The translations under genes and the position numbers were made by a program. The notes beneath the pieces are model-generated. The model worked only from the letters and a program-made list of their open reading frames with translations. It was not told where the DNA came from and did not search any database. This document shows, piece after piece, positions 1-6,414 of a stretch of DNA of 13,986 nt. This stretch comes from Salinimicrobium sp049687495 (GTDB taxonomy: Bacteria; Bacteroidota; Bacteroidia; Flavobacteriales; Flavobacteriaceae): positions 1-13,986 of the forward strand of contig JBAVJB010000081.1 of assembly GCA_049687495.1 (NCBI GenBank), given 5' to 3'. Position 1 is the stretch's first letter; the number at the start of each line of letters is the position of its first letter.

Positions 1-56
1 GAAGTCACGGCAAGCCCTGCAACAAACAGCAGGCTCATCAATAGGGGTTTGTTCAT
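1..56 (-). CDS. Partial secreted or membrane protein (N-terminus only)
   Basis: Reading leftwards from an ATG whose complement is at 54-56, eighteen codons are visible before the window ends, giving MNKPLLMSLLFVAGLAVT. This is a short basic start followed by a hydrophobic core with small residues, so a Sec signal peptide or first membrane segment is likely. The gene diverges from the cytochrome lipoprotein gene at 291, and 234 bases of AT-rich sequence separate them. I found no good TAnnTTTG promoter for either gene in that gap and no other ORF of note. Nothing can be said of the function because the mature protein lies outside the window. Confidence 0.6.
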   Translation of the reverse strand, partial: MNKPLLMSLLFVAGLAVT

Positions 57-290
57 ATAATATGGGTTTAGATCAGTCTTAACGGATAAAATTCCTAAAA
101 CTGTATCAATTAAAGTTTTCTGCTCAAAATGATTCATCAATTATGCCAAAGAACAAGAAATACGAAGTTTAACGCTGTGATCTTCAGCTGAAAAAGCAAA
201 ATCCAGCAAGCATAAAAAACTTCAAAACATGACCTTTAGCATTTTTTAAGCTACAGGTAATCAGTATATTCCGAAGTTAAATTCCCAAAG

Positions 291-1286
291 ATGAAAAAGC
301 CGATAAGCATAGCTGCCGCCCTCCTGCTCCTTTTAGGTTGTAAACAAAACGAACCTGTTGAAATGTTACCTGTTGCAGAGATGGAGATAATGGCTGTACA
401 GGAACATGCCGGCCAAAAGCTGCTGGAACAGTACTGCTACGCCTGCCACAGCCCTTCTGCGCCTATGGATAAAATGCTGGCACCGCCGATGGCCGCCGTC
501 AAAGCGCATTATTTGCTGAATGAGCCTTCTAAAGAGGAATTTGTGGAACAGATCACTGCTTATGTTGCAGCTCCTTCAAAAGAGGCCTCGAAAATGCCCG
601 GCGCGATCAATAAATTTGGACTCATGCCCCAGCAAAATTTCCCTCCTGAAGCAGTGGAGAAAATAGCGGCATATCTTTACGAGTACAAAATTGAAGAGCC
701 GGAATGGTTCTCTGATCATTTTAATGCCGGCCCGGGAAAGGGAATGTACGGGCAGCAGGGAAAACAGGGACAGAAGATGAAAAGCACCGGCCAAACCTAC
801 CGGGAACGTGGCGTGGAAATAGCAATGGCTGCCGAAAAGCACCTGGGACAGCAGCTTATGAAGCAGCTCCGGGAGAAAAACACCATAGACGCACTGCAGT
901 ATTGCAATGAAAATGCGCTCCCGCTCACTAAAGAGGTAGCCCTTAAGGAAGGGGCAAGCATACAAAGAGTTTCTGACAAGAACAGGAACCCGAAAAATCT
1001 TGCCAGCAAAAAAGAAAAGATCCTTATCAACCAGTTTCGCAGGGATATTGCCTGGGGCCATCAACCCGAGCCTGTAGTTATTGATGAAGAAGACTCCGTG
1101 CGTTTCTATTATCCTCTGGTCACCAACGAGCTTTGCCTGCAATGCCACGGCCGCGTTCAGGATATGGACCCTAAGGTGCAGCAAAAGGTGTTGCAGCTAT
1201 ACCCGCAGGACAAAGCGGTGGGTTATTCAGAAAACCAGGTGAGAGGCCTTTGGAAGATAGGAATTCCCAAGCCTAAACAGGATTAA
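291..1286 (+). CDS. Dihaem c-type cytochrome lipoprotein (cytochrome c domain + DUF3365/Tll0287-like domain)
   Basis: This 331-residue protein begins with a lipoprotein signal peptide whose lipobox LLGC puts the lipidated cysteine at residue 17, so it should be membrane-anchored outside the cytoplasm. A first haem-binding CxxCH motif (CYACH, residues 49-53) and a methionine-rich stretch around residue 112 (GLMPQQN), a likely axial ligand region, mark a small class I cytochrome c domain ending near residue 135. After a glycine/lysine/glutamine linker (145-168), residues 170-326 match the DUF3365/Tll0287-like pattern: two helices, the segment RVSDKNRNPKN (226-236), a YYPL strand and a second haem motif CLQCHG (282-287). 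An electron-transfer or redox/haem-sensing role is inferred. The partner is unknown and no oxidase or reductase lies nearby. The ATG at 291 is the only start that preserves the lipobox. Confidence 0.85.
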   Translation: MKKPISIAAALLLLLGCKQNEPVEMLPVAEMEIMAVQEHAGQKLLEQYCYACHSPSAPMDKMLAPPMAAVKAHYLLNEPSKEEFVEQITAYVAAPSKEASKMPGAINKFGLMPQQNFPPEAVEKIAAYLYEYKIEEPEWFSDHFNAGPGKGMYGQQGKQGQKMKSTGQTYRERGVEIAMAAEKHLGQQLMKQLREKNTIDALQYCNENALPLTKEVALKEGASIQRVSDKNRNPKNLASKKEKILINQFRRDIAWGHQPEPVVIDEEDSVRFYYPLVTNELCLQCHGRVQDMDPKVQQKVLQLYPQDKAVGYSENQVRGLWKIGIPKPKQD

Positions 1287-1300
1287 AAGGCCAAAAGTAT

Positions 1301-1329
1301 ACCTCTCAAAAATGTCATTCTTTAGAGGT
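1301..1329. repeat. Intergenic palindrome, copy 1 of 5 (core CAAAAATG-T-CATTCTTT)
   Basis: It starts 14 bases after the cytochrome stop codon. A 14-base left arm (ACCTCTCAAAAATG), one central T and a 14-base right arm (CATTCTTTAGAGGT) pair with two mismatches. The outer ACCTCT/AGAGGT pair is perfect but has a different sequence from the outer arms of the copy at 4728-4754. No T-tract follows, so an intrinsic terminator is possible but not clear. It is one of five related palindromes in this window. Confidence 0.7.
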
Positions 1330-1392
1330 GTTAAATTCTGAAATAAAAATTCCAAGATGATTTAAATCATGATTTATAGGTTTCCCCCTTTA

Positions 1393-1400
1393 TAATTTTG
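1393..1400 (+). promoter_or_regulatory. Predicted -7 promoter element for the 52-residue membrane protein
   Basis: TAATTTTG fits the Bacteroidetes -7 consensus TAnnTTTG exactly and ends 22 bases before the ATG at 1423. No clear -33 TTTG lies at the usual distance; only TTTA at 1373-1376 is near, with a spacer of 16 rather than about 19-21. The gene therefore probably has its own transcript rather than depending on the cytochrome gene. Confidence 0.45.
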
Positions 1401-1422
1401 CCGCAGTTTAAATCTTTATGTC

Positions 1423-1581
1423 ATGAAGATCTCCCAGATCATTACGCTGCTCTTCGCGATCATTATTATAGGCAGCATCGAAACCTCAAAAAGAGATTCC
1501 CGTTCAACGGCAGAAGGGAAAAATGCTCAAAAGGAACAGCTCAGCGGGCCGCAATCAAACAGCGGACAAGAGCTAAATTAA
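1423..1581 (+). CDS. Small single-pass membrane protein, 52 residues, unknown function
   Basis: ATG at 1423 opens a 52-codon frame. The product has a hydrophobic segment at residues 5-19 (QIITLLFAIIIIGSI) followed by a charged, glutamine- and serine-rich tail (residues 20-52) without cysteine. The layout of one N-terminal membrane helix or uncleaved signal followed by a polar tail is typical of small membrane proteins. A perfect TAnnTTTG element lies 22 bases upstream. A longer frame in another register (TTG at 1398 to 1625) covers the same DNA, but its product is basic and low in hydrophobicity and would start inside the promoter element, so I prefer this one. I recognise no family. It sits between the cytochrome lipoprotein and the rrf2-nadA-nadB operon, and no partner is evident. 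Confidence 0.55.
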   Translation: MKISQIITLLFAIIIIGSIETSKRDSRSTAEGKNAQKEQLSGPQSNSGQELN

Positions 1582-1706
1582 AATTCAGTCTTCTCAAAAA
1601 CAGAGATAAAATTGGTCACTTTTGAAAGGAATATGTCCAATATTTCCTGCGGAATTACATCCCCTCCAAAAGCCTCCTCACCTATTTAAGTTAATTCCCC
1701 GCTTCC

Positions 1707-1718
1707 TGACCATGGTCA
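1707..1718. promoter_or_regulatory. Perfect 12-bp palindrome upstream of the Rrf2 gene, possible operator
   Basis: TGACCATGGTCA is a perfect inverted repeat centred about 30 bases before the predicted -7 element of the Rrf2 gene, roughly where a -33 element would be approached by RNA polymerase. Rrf2 proteins are dimers that often autoregulate through dyad sites, so this may be an operator. Only the symmetry and position support this. Confidence 0.3.
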
Positions 1719-1741
1719 TAAAAAAAAGACAGAGAGGTCCA

Positions 1742-1749
1742 TAATTTTG
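1742..1749 (+). promoter_or_regulatory. Predicted -7 promoter element of the rrf2-nadA-nadB operon
   Basis: TAATTTTG fits TAnnTTTG exactly and ends 26 bases before the Rrf2 ATG at 1776. Transcription would begin near 1756, leaving a leader of about 20 bases. No TTTG is seen at the -33 position; the sequence there is A-rich (1719-1728), so activation by a regulator may be needed. No other promoter is evident before nadA or nadB, so this one probably drives all three genes. Confidence 0.45.
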
Positions 1750-1775
1750 GCAGGTAATCATGAACATCATGCCCA

Positions 1776-2210
1776 ATGTTTTCAAAAGCCTGCGAGTACG
1801 CGATTAGAGCGACTATTTTTATAGCCTCTGAATCTGAAAAAGGCAGAAGAGCCAGCCTGAAAGATATAGCAAGAGAGATAGATTCCCCCGAAGCTTTTAC
1901 AGCGAAAACGCTGCAAAAGCTCAGCAGGAGTGGGATCATCACTTCCACAAAAGGCGCCCACGGCGGTTTTAACATAGAACCGGAAAGAATGCCGCAGATC
2001 AAGGTGTCTGAGATCGTTATCGCCATAGACGGCGACACGGTTTACAGGCGCTGTAGCCTCGGCTTACATTCCTGTTCTGAAGATCACCCCTGCCCTTTCC
2101 ACTCCAAGTTCAAGCCGGTACGGCAGGAACTGCAAGAGATCGTGGAAAATACCAGTTTGCAAGACCTTACCTCGGGATTGATTTCCGGAGAGACATTTCT
2201 TAAAGTATAA
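1776..2210 (+). CDS. Rrf2-family transcriptional regulator, probable Fe-S cluster sensor
   Basis: The 144-residue product has the usual Rrf2 length and start (MFSKACEYAIRAT). A winged-helix DNA-binding region (residues 1-70) carries the family pattern of ASLKDIAREIDSPEAFTAKTL, a recognition helix near 37-50, then a wing with KGAHGGF (59-65). Cysteines at 93, 100 and 106 are spaced C-x6-C-x5-C, close to the three-cysteine cluster ligands of IscR and NsrR. A labile iron-sulphur cluster responding to iron, oxygen or nitric oxide is therefore likely; the ligand is inferred. The gene is followed after 18 bases by nadA and then nadB on the same strand, which suggests it regulates that operon. Its ATG at 1776 suits the promoter at 1742-1749. 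Confidence 0.87.
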   Translation: MFSKACEYAIRATIFIASESEKGRRASLKDIAREIDSPEAFTAKTLQKLSRSGIITSTKGAHGGFNIEPERMPQIKVSEIVIAIDGDTVYRRCSLGLHSCSEDHPCPFHSKFKPVRQELQEIVENTSLQDLTSGLISGETFLKV

Positions 2211-2213
2211 CCT

Positions 2214-2232
2214 TCAAAAATAGCGTTTTTGG
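2214..2232. repeat. Intergenic palindrome, copy 2 of 5, overlapping the nadA start
   Basis: The arms CAAAAA (2215-2220) and TTTTTG (2226-2231) pair perfectly around the five-base loop TAGCG. A U-G pair can extend the stem by one. The arms match the other four copies, but the centre differs (TAGCG rather than TGNCA). The repeat begins three bases after the Rrf2 stop codon, and its right arm contains the TTG start codon of nadA, so as RNA it could mask translation initiation. Confidence 0.6.
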
Positions 2233-3188
2233 CAACCCTTACACTTAAGACACAAGATCATAAGAAAGCCCTGCAGGAGCAGGTACTGCAGTTAAAGAAA
2301 CAAAAGAACGCCGTCATCCTGGCCCATTATTACCAGGAGCCCGAGATACAGGAAATAGCCGATTTTATTGGCGACAGCCTGGAGCTGGCAAAAAAAGCGG
2401 CCCAAACCACCGCCGATAAGATCGTTTTTGCCGGGGTGCATTTCATGGCCGAGACCGCTAAGATCCTTAACCCCTCAAAAAAGGTACTTTTGCCCGACCT
2501 TAAGGCCGGCTGCTCTTTGGCAGACAGCTGTCCTCCAGATGCTTTCAGGGAACTAAAAGCCAAATACCCCAACCATGTGGTAGTGACCTACATCAATTGT
2601 TCTGCAGAGATCAAAACCCTGAGCGACATTGTTTGCACTTCTTCCAATGCCGAAAGGATCATCAATTCCATTCCGAAGGAAAAACCTGTCATTTTCGCGC
2701 CTGACAAGAACCTGGGAAGATACCTGATGGAAAAGACCGGCCGCGAAATGTTGCTGTGGGACGGCGCCTGTATCGTGCATGAAGCCTTTTCGCTGGATAA
2801 GCTGCTGGAGATTTACAAGCAGCATCCTTCGGCCATGATCATCGCGCACCCCGAATCTGAAGCTCATGTCTTGAAAGTGGCAAATTACGTCGGTTCCACT
2901 TCGGGCATGCTTAATTATGTAAAGAACAGCGGGCATGACACCTTTATAGTAGCTACCGAAGCCGGGATCCTGCACCAGATGCAAAAAGACGTGCCCGGCA
3001 AGAACCTTATTCCCGCGCCCGCAAAAGAAGACAATACCTGTGCCTGCAGTGAATGTGCCTTTATGAAGATGAACACGCTGCAAAAACTGTATGACTGCCT
3101 CAAAAATGAAACTCCCGAGGTGGTCCTGGAGCCGGAGCTTATGCAACAGGCTCTGAAACCAATTCAAAGAATGCTTGAAATCTCGTAG
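2229..3188 (+). CDS. nadA: Quinolinate synthase A
   Basis: NadA condenses iminoaspartate from NadB with dihydroxyacetone phosphate to give quinolinate, the precursor of NAD, in the cytoplasm. The 319-residue protein has the family marks: AHYYQ (32-36), GDSLELA (48-54), AGCSLADSCP (93-102), a YINCSAEIK segment (121-129), FAPDKNLGRY (156-165), and HPES (207-210). The three 4Fe-4S ligands are placed at Cys95, Cys181 (GACIVHE) and Cys276 (SECAFM), by alignment with known spacing; Cys271 and Cys273 are extra. The frame has no ATG before residue 73, so the start is TTG at 2229. It lies in the same frame as the preceding Rrf2 gene, after its stop codon, and within a hairpin. The stop codon is one base from the nadB start. 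Confidence 0.95.
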   Translation: MATLTLKTQDHKKALQEQVLQLKKQKNAVILAHYYQEPEIQEIADFIGDSLELAKKAAQTTADKIVFAGVHFMAETAKILNPSKKVLLPDLKAGCSLADSCPPDAFRELKAKYPNHVVVTYINCSAEIKTLSDIVCTSSNAERIINSIPKEKPVIFAPDKNLGRYLMEKTGREMLLWDGACIVHEAFSLDKLLEIYKQHPSAMIIAHPESEAHVLKVANYVGSTSGMLNYVKNSGHDTFIVATEAGILHQMQKDVPGKNLIPAPAKEDNTCACSECAFMKMNTLQKLYDCLKNETPEVVLEPELMQQALKPIQRMLEIS

Positions 3189-3189
3189 A

Positions 3190-4725
3190 ATGAAAACCGA
3201 TATATTGGTCATAGGATCGGGCGTAGCCGGTATAAGCTTCGCTTTAAAGGTCGCCGAAGCCCGGCCAGATGCGCAGATCGTGATCCTCACGAAAAGCAAC
3301 AACGATGTCTGCAACACCAGCCATGCCCAGGGGGGCATTGCGGTGGTGCTGGACCGCGGAAAAGACAGTTTTGAACAACATGTGCAGGACACGATGAAGG
3401 CAGGAAAAGGCCTCAGCGATCCCGAAGTGGTGGAAATGGTGGTCTCACAGGCACCGGACAGGCTGGTGGAGCTCCTGGAATGGGGCACACTTTTCGACTC
3501 CAACAGCAAGGGCGAATTTGAACTGGGCCTCGAAGGCGGCCACTCCCAAAGACGCATTGTTCACCACCGCGACCTTACGGGAAAAGAACTGGAAAGAAAG
3601 CTGCTGAAGAAAGCGGCTTCCATGAAGAATATCACTTTTTACGATCATTATTTCGTGATCGACCTGTTGCTGAAGGAAAATGCTAATGAAAAAAGCTGCA
3701 TAGGAGTTTCTGCCCTTGACCGGCACAACGACCGGCAGATCAATATCTCTTCAAAAATTACCTTTTTGGCCAGCGGTGGCAGCGGCGTGGTCTTTCAAAA
3801 CACCACGAATCCTTCTGTGGCAACGGGAGACGGCGTGGCCATGGCCAATCGTGCAGGAGCTGAAATCAGCAACATGAACTTCGTGCAGTTCCACCCCACG
3901 GCGCTTTATGAGGAGGACAAGCATCCTCTTTTTCTCATTTCTGAAGCTGTACGCGGGTTTGGAGCCTACGTGGTGAACCAGAACGGCAACCGTTTCCTGT
4001 TCAAGACAGATATGAGAGGAGAACTGGCCACCCGCGATATCGTTTCTGAAGCTATCGTCAACGAGCTGAAGCTTTCCGGCGAAAGATCGGTTTTTCTGGA
4101 TTGCCGCCATCTGGATTTTGAAGCATTTCAGAATGAATTTCCTACGATAGTCGCCTACTGCCGAAGCATAGGCATAGATGTAAGGAGCGACCTTATTCCC
4201 ATTGTACCTGCTGCACACTACCAATGCGGCGGCATAGATGTGGACCTGCAGGCAAAAACTTCTCTTGACAACCTCTATGCTTCGGGAGAATGTGCGCATA
4301 CAGGGCTACACGGTGCAAACCGTTTGGCCTCCAATTCGCTATTGGAAGCCCTGGTTTATTCTCACCAGGCTTATCTTGCAGTGGTCAAAGAACTGGATGA
4401 GATTCCCGAACCCGAACTTCAGCAGCAAAAGGAACTGCTTAATTTTGAACAGGAAGCCGATGATGATATCATTCATAGCCTTAGAACGCGCCTGAATGAC
4501 CTCATGACCTACGGCCTCATCTATGTCTCGGGAAAAAGGCAGAAAAAGGAGGCGCTGGAACAGTTGCAGGAACTCAAGGAAATGCTGGATTATTACCCTG
4601 CCTTCAACACCGGCACCGTTTCTTTTTATGAGCTGCGGAATATGGTGGAGACTGCGATCCTGGTACTGGAACATGCGATCGCCTACGCTTCAAAAAAGAA
4701 GCAAAGCCTGCAGGGTCTTTTATAA
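3190..4725 (+). CDS. nadB: L-aspartate oxidase
   Basis: NadB is an FAD enzyme that oxidises L-aspartate to iminoaspartate, the first step of de novo NAD synthesis, and hands it to NadA. From ATG 3190 the protein has 511 residues, close to the family's usual 510-540. Visible marks are the N-terminal FAD site VIGSGVAG (7-14), NTSHAQGGIA (42-51), EGGHSQRRIVHHRDLTG (115-131), the ASGGSG loop (194-199), QFHPTALY (233-240), the active-site RGELATRD (276-283), HYQCGG (343-348), and SGECAHTGLHGANRLASNS near residues 365-383. The C-terminal region is the helical succinate-dehydrogenase-like cap. An ATG at 3175 in frame would overlap nadA and add five residues, but 3190 places the FAD motif at the usual distance and leaves a one-base gap after nadA. 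Confidence 0.96.
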   Translation: MKTDILVIGSGVAGISFALKVAEARPDAQIVILTKSNNDVCNTSHAQGGIAVVLDRGKDSFEQHVQDTMKAGKGLSDPEVVEMVVSQAPDRLVELLEWGTLFDSNSKGEFELGLEGGHSQRRIVHHRDLTGKELERKLLKKAASMKNITFYDHYFVIDLLLKENANEKSCIGVSALDRHNDRQINISSKITFLASGGSGVVFQNTTNPSVATGDGVAMANRAGAEISNMNFVQFHPTALYEEDKHPLFLISEAVRGFGAYVVNQNGNRFLFKTDMRGELATRDIVSEAIVNELKLSGERSVFLDCRHLDFEAFQNEFPTIVAYCRSIGIDVRSDLIPIVPAAHYQCGGIDVDLQAKTSLDNLYASGECAHTGLHGANRLASNSLLEALVYSHQAYLAVVKELDEIPEPELQQQKELLNFEQEADDDIIHSLRTRLNDLMTYGLIYVSGKRQKKEALEQLQELKEMLDYYPAFNTGTVSFYELRNMVETAILVLEHAIAYASKKKQSLQGLL

Positions 4726-4727
4726 GG

Positions 4728-4754
4728 GTATCCAAAAATGCCATTTTTGGATAC
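4728..4754. repeat. Intergenic palindrome, copy 3 of 5; perfect 13-bp arms after nadB
   Basis: GTATCCAAAAATG, one central C, and CATTTTTGGATAC form a perfect 27-base palindrome starting two bases after the nadB stop codon. It lies between nadB and the convergent DUF202 gene. As RNA it would fold on either strand into a strong stem and could end or protect both transcripts. No T-tract follows, so a classical intrinsic terminator is not shown. Confidence 0.8.
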
Positions 4755-4842
4755 TAATTTCCAGACTGCTTAAAAGGATTTCGGAAATACCGACAAAAGC
4801 AAAGAAGGAAAACAGCTTTTAAAAATTAACCGAATTCCTCCT

Positions 4843-5109
4843 TTATTTTTCGTTGTTGTAGTATTTCCTGATGTGTCTTTTATAATAGAAGAACCTTCCC
4901 AGGCCTACAAGCAGGATCAATGGCGCCACGATCATCAAAAAGTATCCGAGAGTCTGGAGGTTGGCAAACATTTGCAGCTTTAAGATCGCGATCCCCGAGC
5001 TTACCAATACGATAAAAGTGCGAAAGTAGGCCAATAAGGTGCGTTCATTGGCCAGTTTTGTGCGGTCTATCGCAAGCCAGTCCCGGGTAATGAGCTCCTT
5101 ATCTTCCAT
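4843..5109 (-). CDS. DUF202 family small membrane protein
   Basis: The 88-residue product carries the DUF202 signature near its N-terminus: RTKLANERTLLAYFRT (residues 16-31), followed by two membrane helices at about 33-50 and 54-75 and a basic tail rich in lysine, arginine and tyrosine. The family (YidH-like) is widespread in inner membranes, and its molecular role is unknown. The gene starts three bases after the rhodanese stop codon on the same strand, so the two are almost certainly co-transcribed. Its 3' end faces nadB, and the gap of 117 bases holds a perfect palindrome near the nadB side and no obvious minus-strand terminator. Confidence 0.85.
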   Translation of the reverse strand: MEDKELITRDWLAIDRTKLANERTLLAYFRTFIVLVSSGIAILKLQMFANLQTLGYFLMIVAPLILLVGLGRFFYYKRHIRKYYNNEK

Positions 5110-5112
5110 GAA

Positions 5113-5490
5113 TTATTCTTCCTTAGTTACAGACCAGGCTTTGTATCCGCCTTCAAGGTCAATGATGTTCTCGAATCCTTCAGCCTGTAATTTTTCTGAT
5201 GCTTTAGCGCTGCGATTTCCGCTTCGGCAGTAAAGGTACACCGGTTTATTCTTGTCGAATTTTTCAGTAAAATTCTGAAGGAAATCATCGGCCAGAAAAT
5301 CGATGTTCTTAGCGCCTTCAATATGGCCTTCCTTGTATTCTTTGGGAGTTCGCACATCGATAAGCTGCACGTCCTCCTGCTGGATCTCCTTTCCGAAATT
5401 TTGTGGTGTAATGACTTTAATAACCGGTTTGGTTTGTGCAAAACCCGCAGTTGTAAAAATGAATAATAGAATGTAGATCAACTTTTTCAT
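5113..5490 (-). CDS. Periplasmic single-domain rhodanese-like protein
   Basis: The 125-residue product starts with a Sec signal peptide (MKKLIYILLFIFTTAGFAQ), with cleavage likely near residue 19. One rhodanese domain follows: QLIDVRTPKEYKEGHIEGAKN (residues 42-62), the active-site loop CRSGNRS with catalytic Cys88, and the closing motif LEGGYKAW (112-119). Such domains move sulphane sulphur from donors such as thiosulphate or persulphides to an acceptor; the periplasmic location follows from the signal peptide. The substrate cannot be told. It is the first gene of a pair with DUF202, and HlyIII lies 64 bases upstream on the same strand. Confidence 0.9.
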   Translation of the reverse strand: MKKLIYILLFIFTTAGFAQTKPVIKVITPQNFGKEIQQEDVQLIDVRTPKEYKEGHIEGAKNIDFLADDFLQNFTEKFDKNKPVYLYCRSGNRSAKASEKLQAEGFENIIDLEGGYKAWSVTKEE

Positions 5491-5502
5491 AGTCTAAAGA
5501 TA

Positions 5503-5535
5503 TAAATTTATGCAGTTATTTAATTCTGTTCCAAA
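5503..5535 (-). promoter_or_regulatory. Possible promoter for the rhodanese-DUF202 pair
   Basis: On the minus strand a TTTG (complement at 5532-5535) is followed after 21 bases by TAAATTTA (5503-5510), one mismatch from the Bacteroidetes -7 element TAnnTTTG. It ends 12 bases before the rhodanese ATG. The pair may thus be expressed separately from hlyIII. Confidence 0.3.
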
Positions 5536-5554
5536 AAGGGCAAAAACTGCACCA

Positions 5555-6208
5555 CTATTTTGGAAAGACGTGTTGATAAATCGCCATGAAATGAGAGAAA
5601 CTGCCCAACAGCACAAAAAGGTGGAAGATGGCGTGATTGTATTTGATGCGGCTAATGTTGTAAAGAATGGCTCCCAGGGTATAGAAGAATCCGCCCGCAA
5701 AAAGCCACCAGAGCCCTGCACTGGACAGGTTTTCGATCAAAGGTTTAATGGCAAAAATGATCACCCAGCCCATGCCCACGTAGAGCAGTGTACTAAGGAT
5801 CTTAAAACGGCCGGTAAAGAACAGCTTCAAAATAGTTCCAAAAAAGGCTATTCCCCAGGCCACTCCAAAAATGGTCCACCCCATATCCCCTTTTAAGGTA
5901 ATCAAAGAAAATGGGGTGTAGGTCGCGGCAATTAAAATGAAAATCGCCACGTGGTCAAAGATCTTGAGCCGGTAACGCCACTTTGGGTCCCGCGCACTGT
6001 GATAGAAAGTAGAGGCTGCATAAAGCAGGATCAAACCTACTCCAAAAACAGCAAAACTAAGGCTCAACCTCATGCTGTCATAGCGACTGGCCCTTACCAG
6101 CAGCAGCACGAGGGCCAGCAGGCTAAAGCCAAGACCGGCACCGTGGGAAAGCACGTTCCAGAATTCTTCTTTTGGAGGATAATATTTTATGGAGTCGCGG
6201 TCTTTCAT
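5555..6208 (-). CDS. HlyIII/PAQR family seven-helix membrane protein
   Basis: From the ATG whose complement ends at 6208, the product has 217 residues and about seven membrane helices, as usual for the hemolysin III/adiponectin-receptor-like family. The metal-site pattern of the superfamily is present: S-x3-H in STFYH (Ser66, His70), a FDH motif (Asp85, His86), and a C-terminal H-x3-H plus histidine (His192, His196, His206). The N-terminal EEFWNVLSHGAG (14-25) is typical as well. A zinc-dependent lipid hydrolase-type activity is proposed for relatives but not proven for bacterial members, and the haemolysin name is historical. An in-frame ATG seven codons earlier (6229) adds residues not usual in the family. 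It diverges from the membrane protein gene at 6415. Confidence 0.9.
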   Translation of the reverse strand: MKDRDSIKYYPPKEEFWNVLSHGAGLGFSLLALVLLLVRASRYDSMRLSLSFAVFGVGLILLYAASTFYHSARDPKWRYRLKIFDHVAIFILIAATYTPFSLITLKGDMGWTIFGVAWGIAFFGTILKLFFTGRFKILSTLLYVGMGWVIIFAIKPLIENLSSAGLWWLFAGGFFYTLGAILYNISRIKYNHAIFHLFVLLGSFSHFMAIYQHVFPK

Positions 6209-6414
6209 ACGGAAGGTAAAAATAAGCAACTATTGTATTTCCACCTTACATAAAATGAAAGAAAAAGAGGACAAAAAGCTTTAGGAAATAGGCCGCAAAG
6301 CAGTTAAAGTTATTATTAAATCGACCAAATGCCTGATTTTTAGGATGAAATACATGATTGTTTACAATATTTGTGTACATTAGCCGTTCAATTAGTTCGC
6401 TAACCGCCTTAATT

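Noticed and set aside
576..1184. 202-codon minus-strand frame inside the cytochrome gene
   Set aside because: The plus strand encodes the lipobox and both haem motifs, so this is a shadow frame.
1398..1625. 75-codon frame from TTG in another register than the 52-codon small gene
   Set aside because: Its start lies inside the -7 element and its product has no membrane helix or other feature; the ATG frame at 1423 is more protein-like. Only conservation data can settle this.
1633..1689. 18-codon ATG frame after an AAAGGA stretch
   Set aside because: Too short to support, with no recognisable features and no attenuator-like structure after it.
1760..1807. 15-codon frame overlapping the Rrf2 start, possible leader peptide
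   Set aside because: The predicted transcript would leave only a few bases before its ATG, and there is no run of regulatory codons or alternative hairpin.
2553..3557. 334-codon open frame on the minus strand across the nadA-nadB junction
   Set aside because: It is antisense to two clearly recognised enzymes, its translation shows no family features, and it is explained by codon bias in the real genes.
5870..5885. CTCCAAAAATGGTCCA inside hlyIII and CTCAAAAATGAAAC inside nadA (about 3100), resembling the repeat core
   Set aside because: Neither has the complementary right arm; they are ordinary coding sequence.
5510..5896. 128-codon plus-strand frame
   Set aside because: It is antisense to hlyIII, whose seven-helix pattern and metal-site residues are clear.
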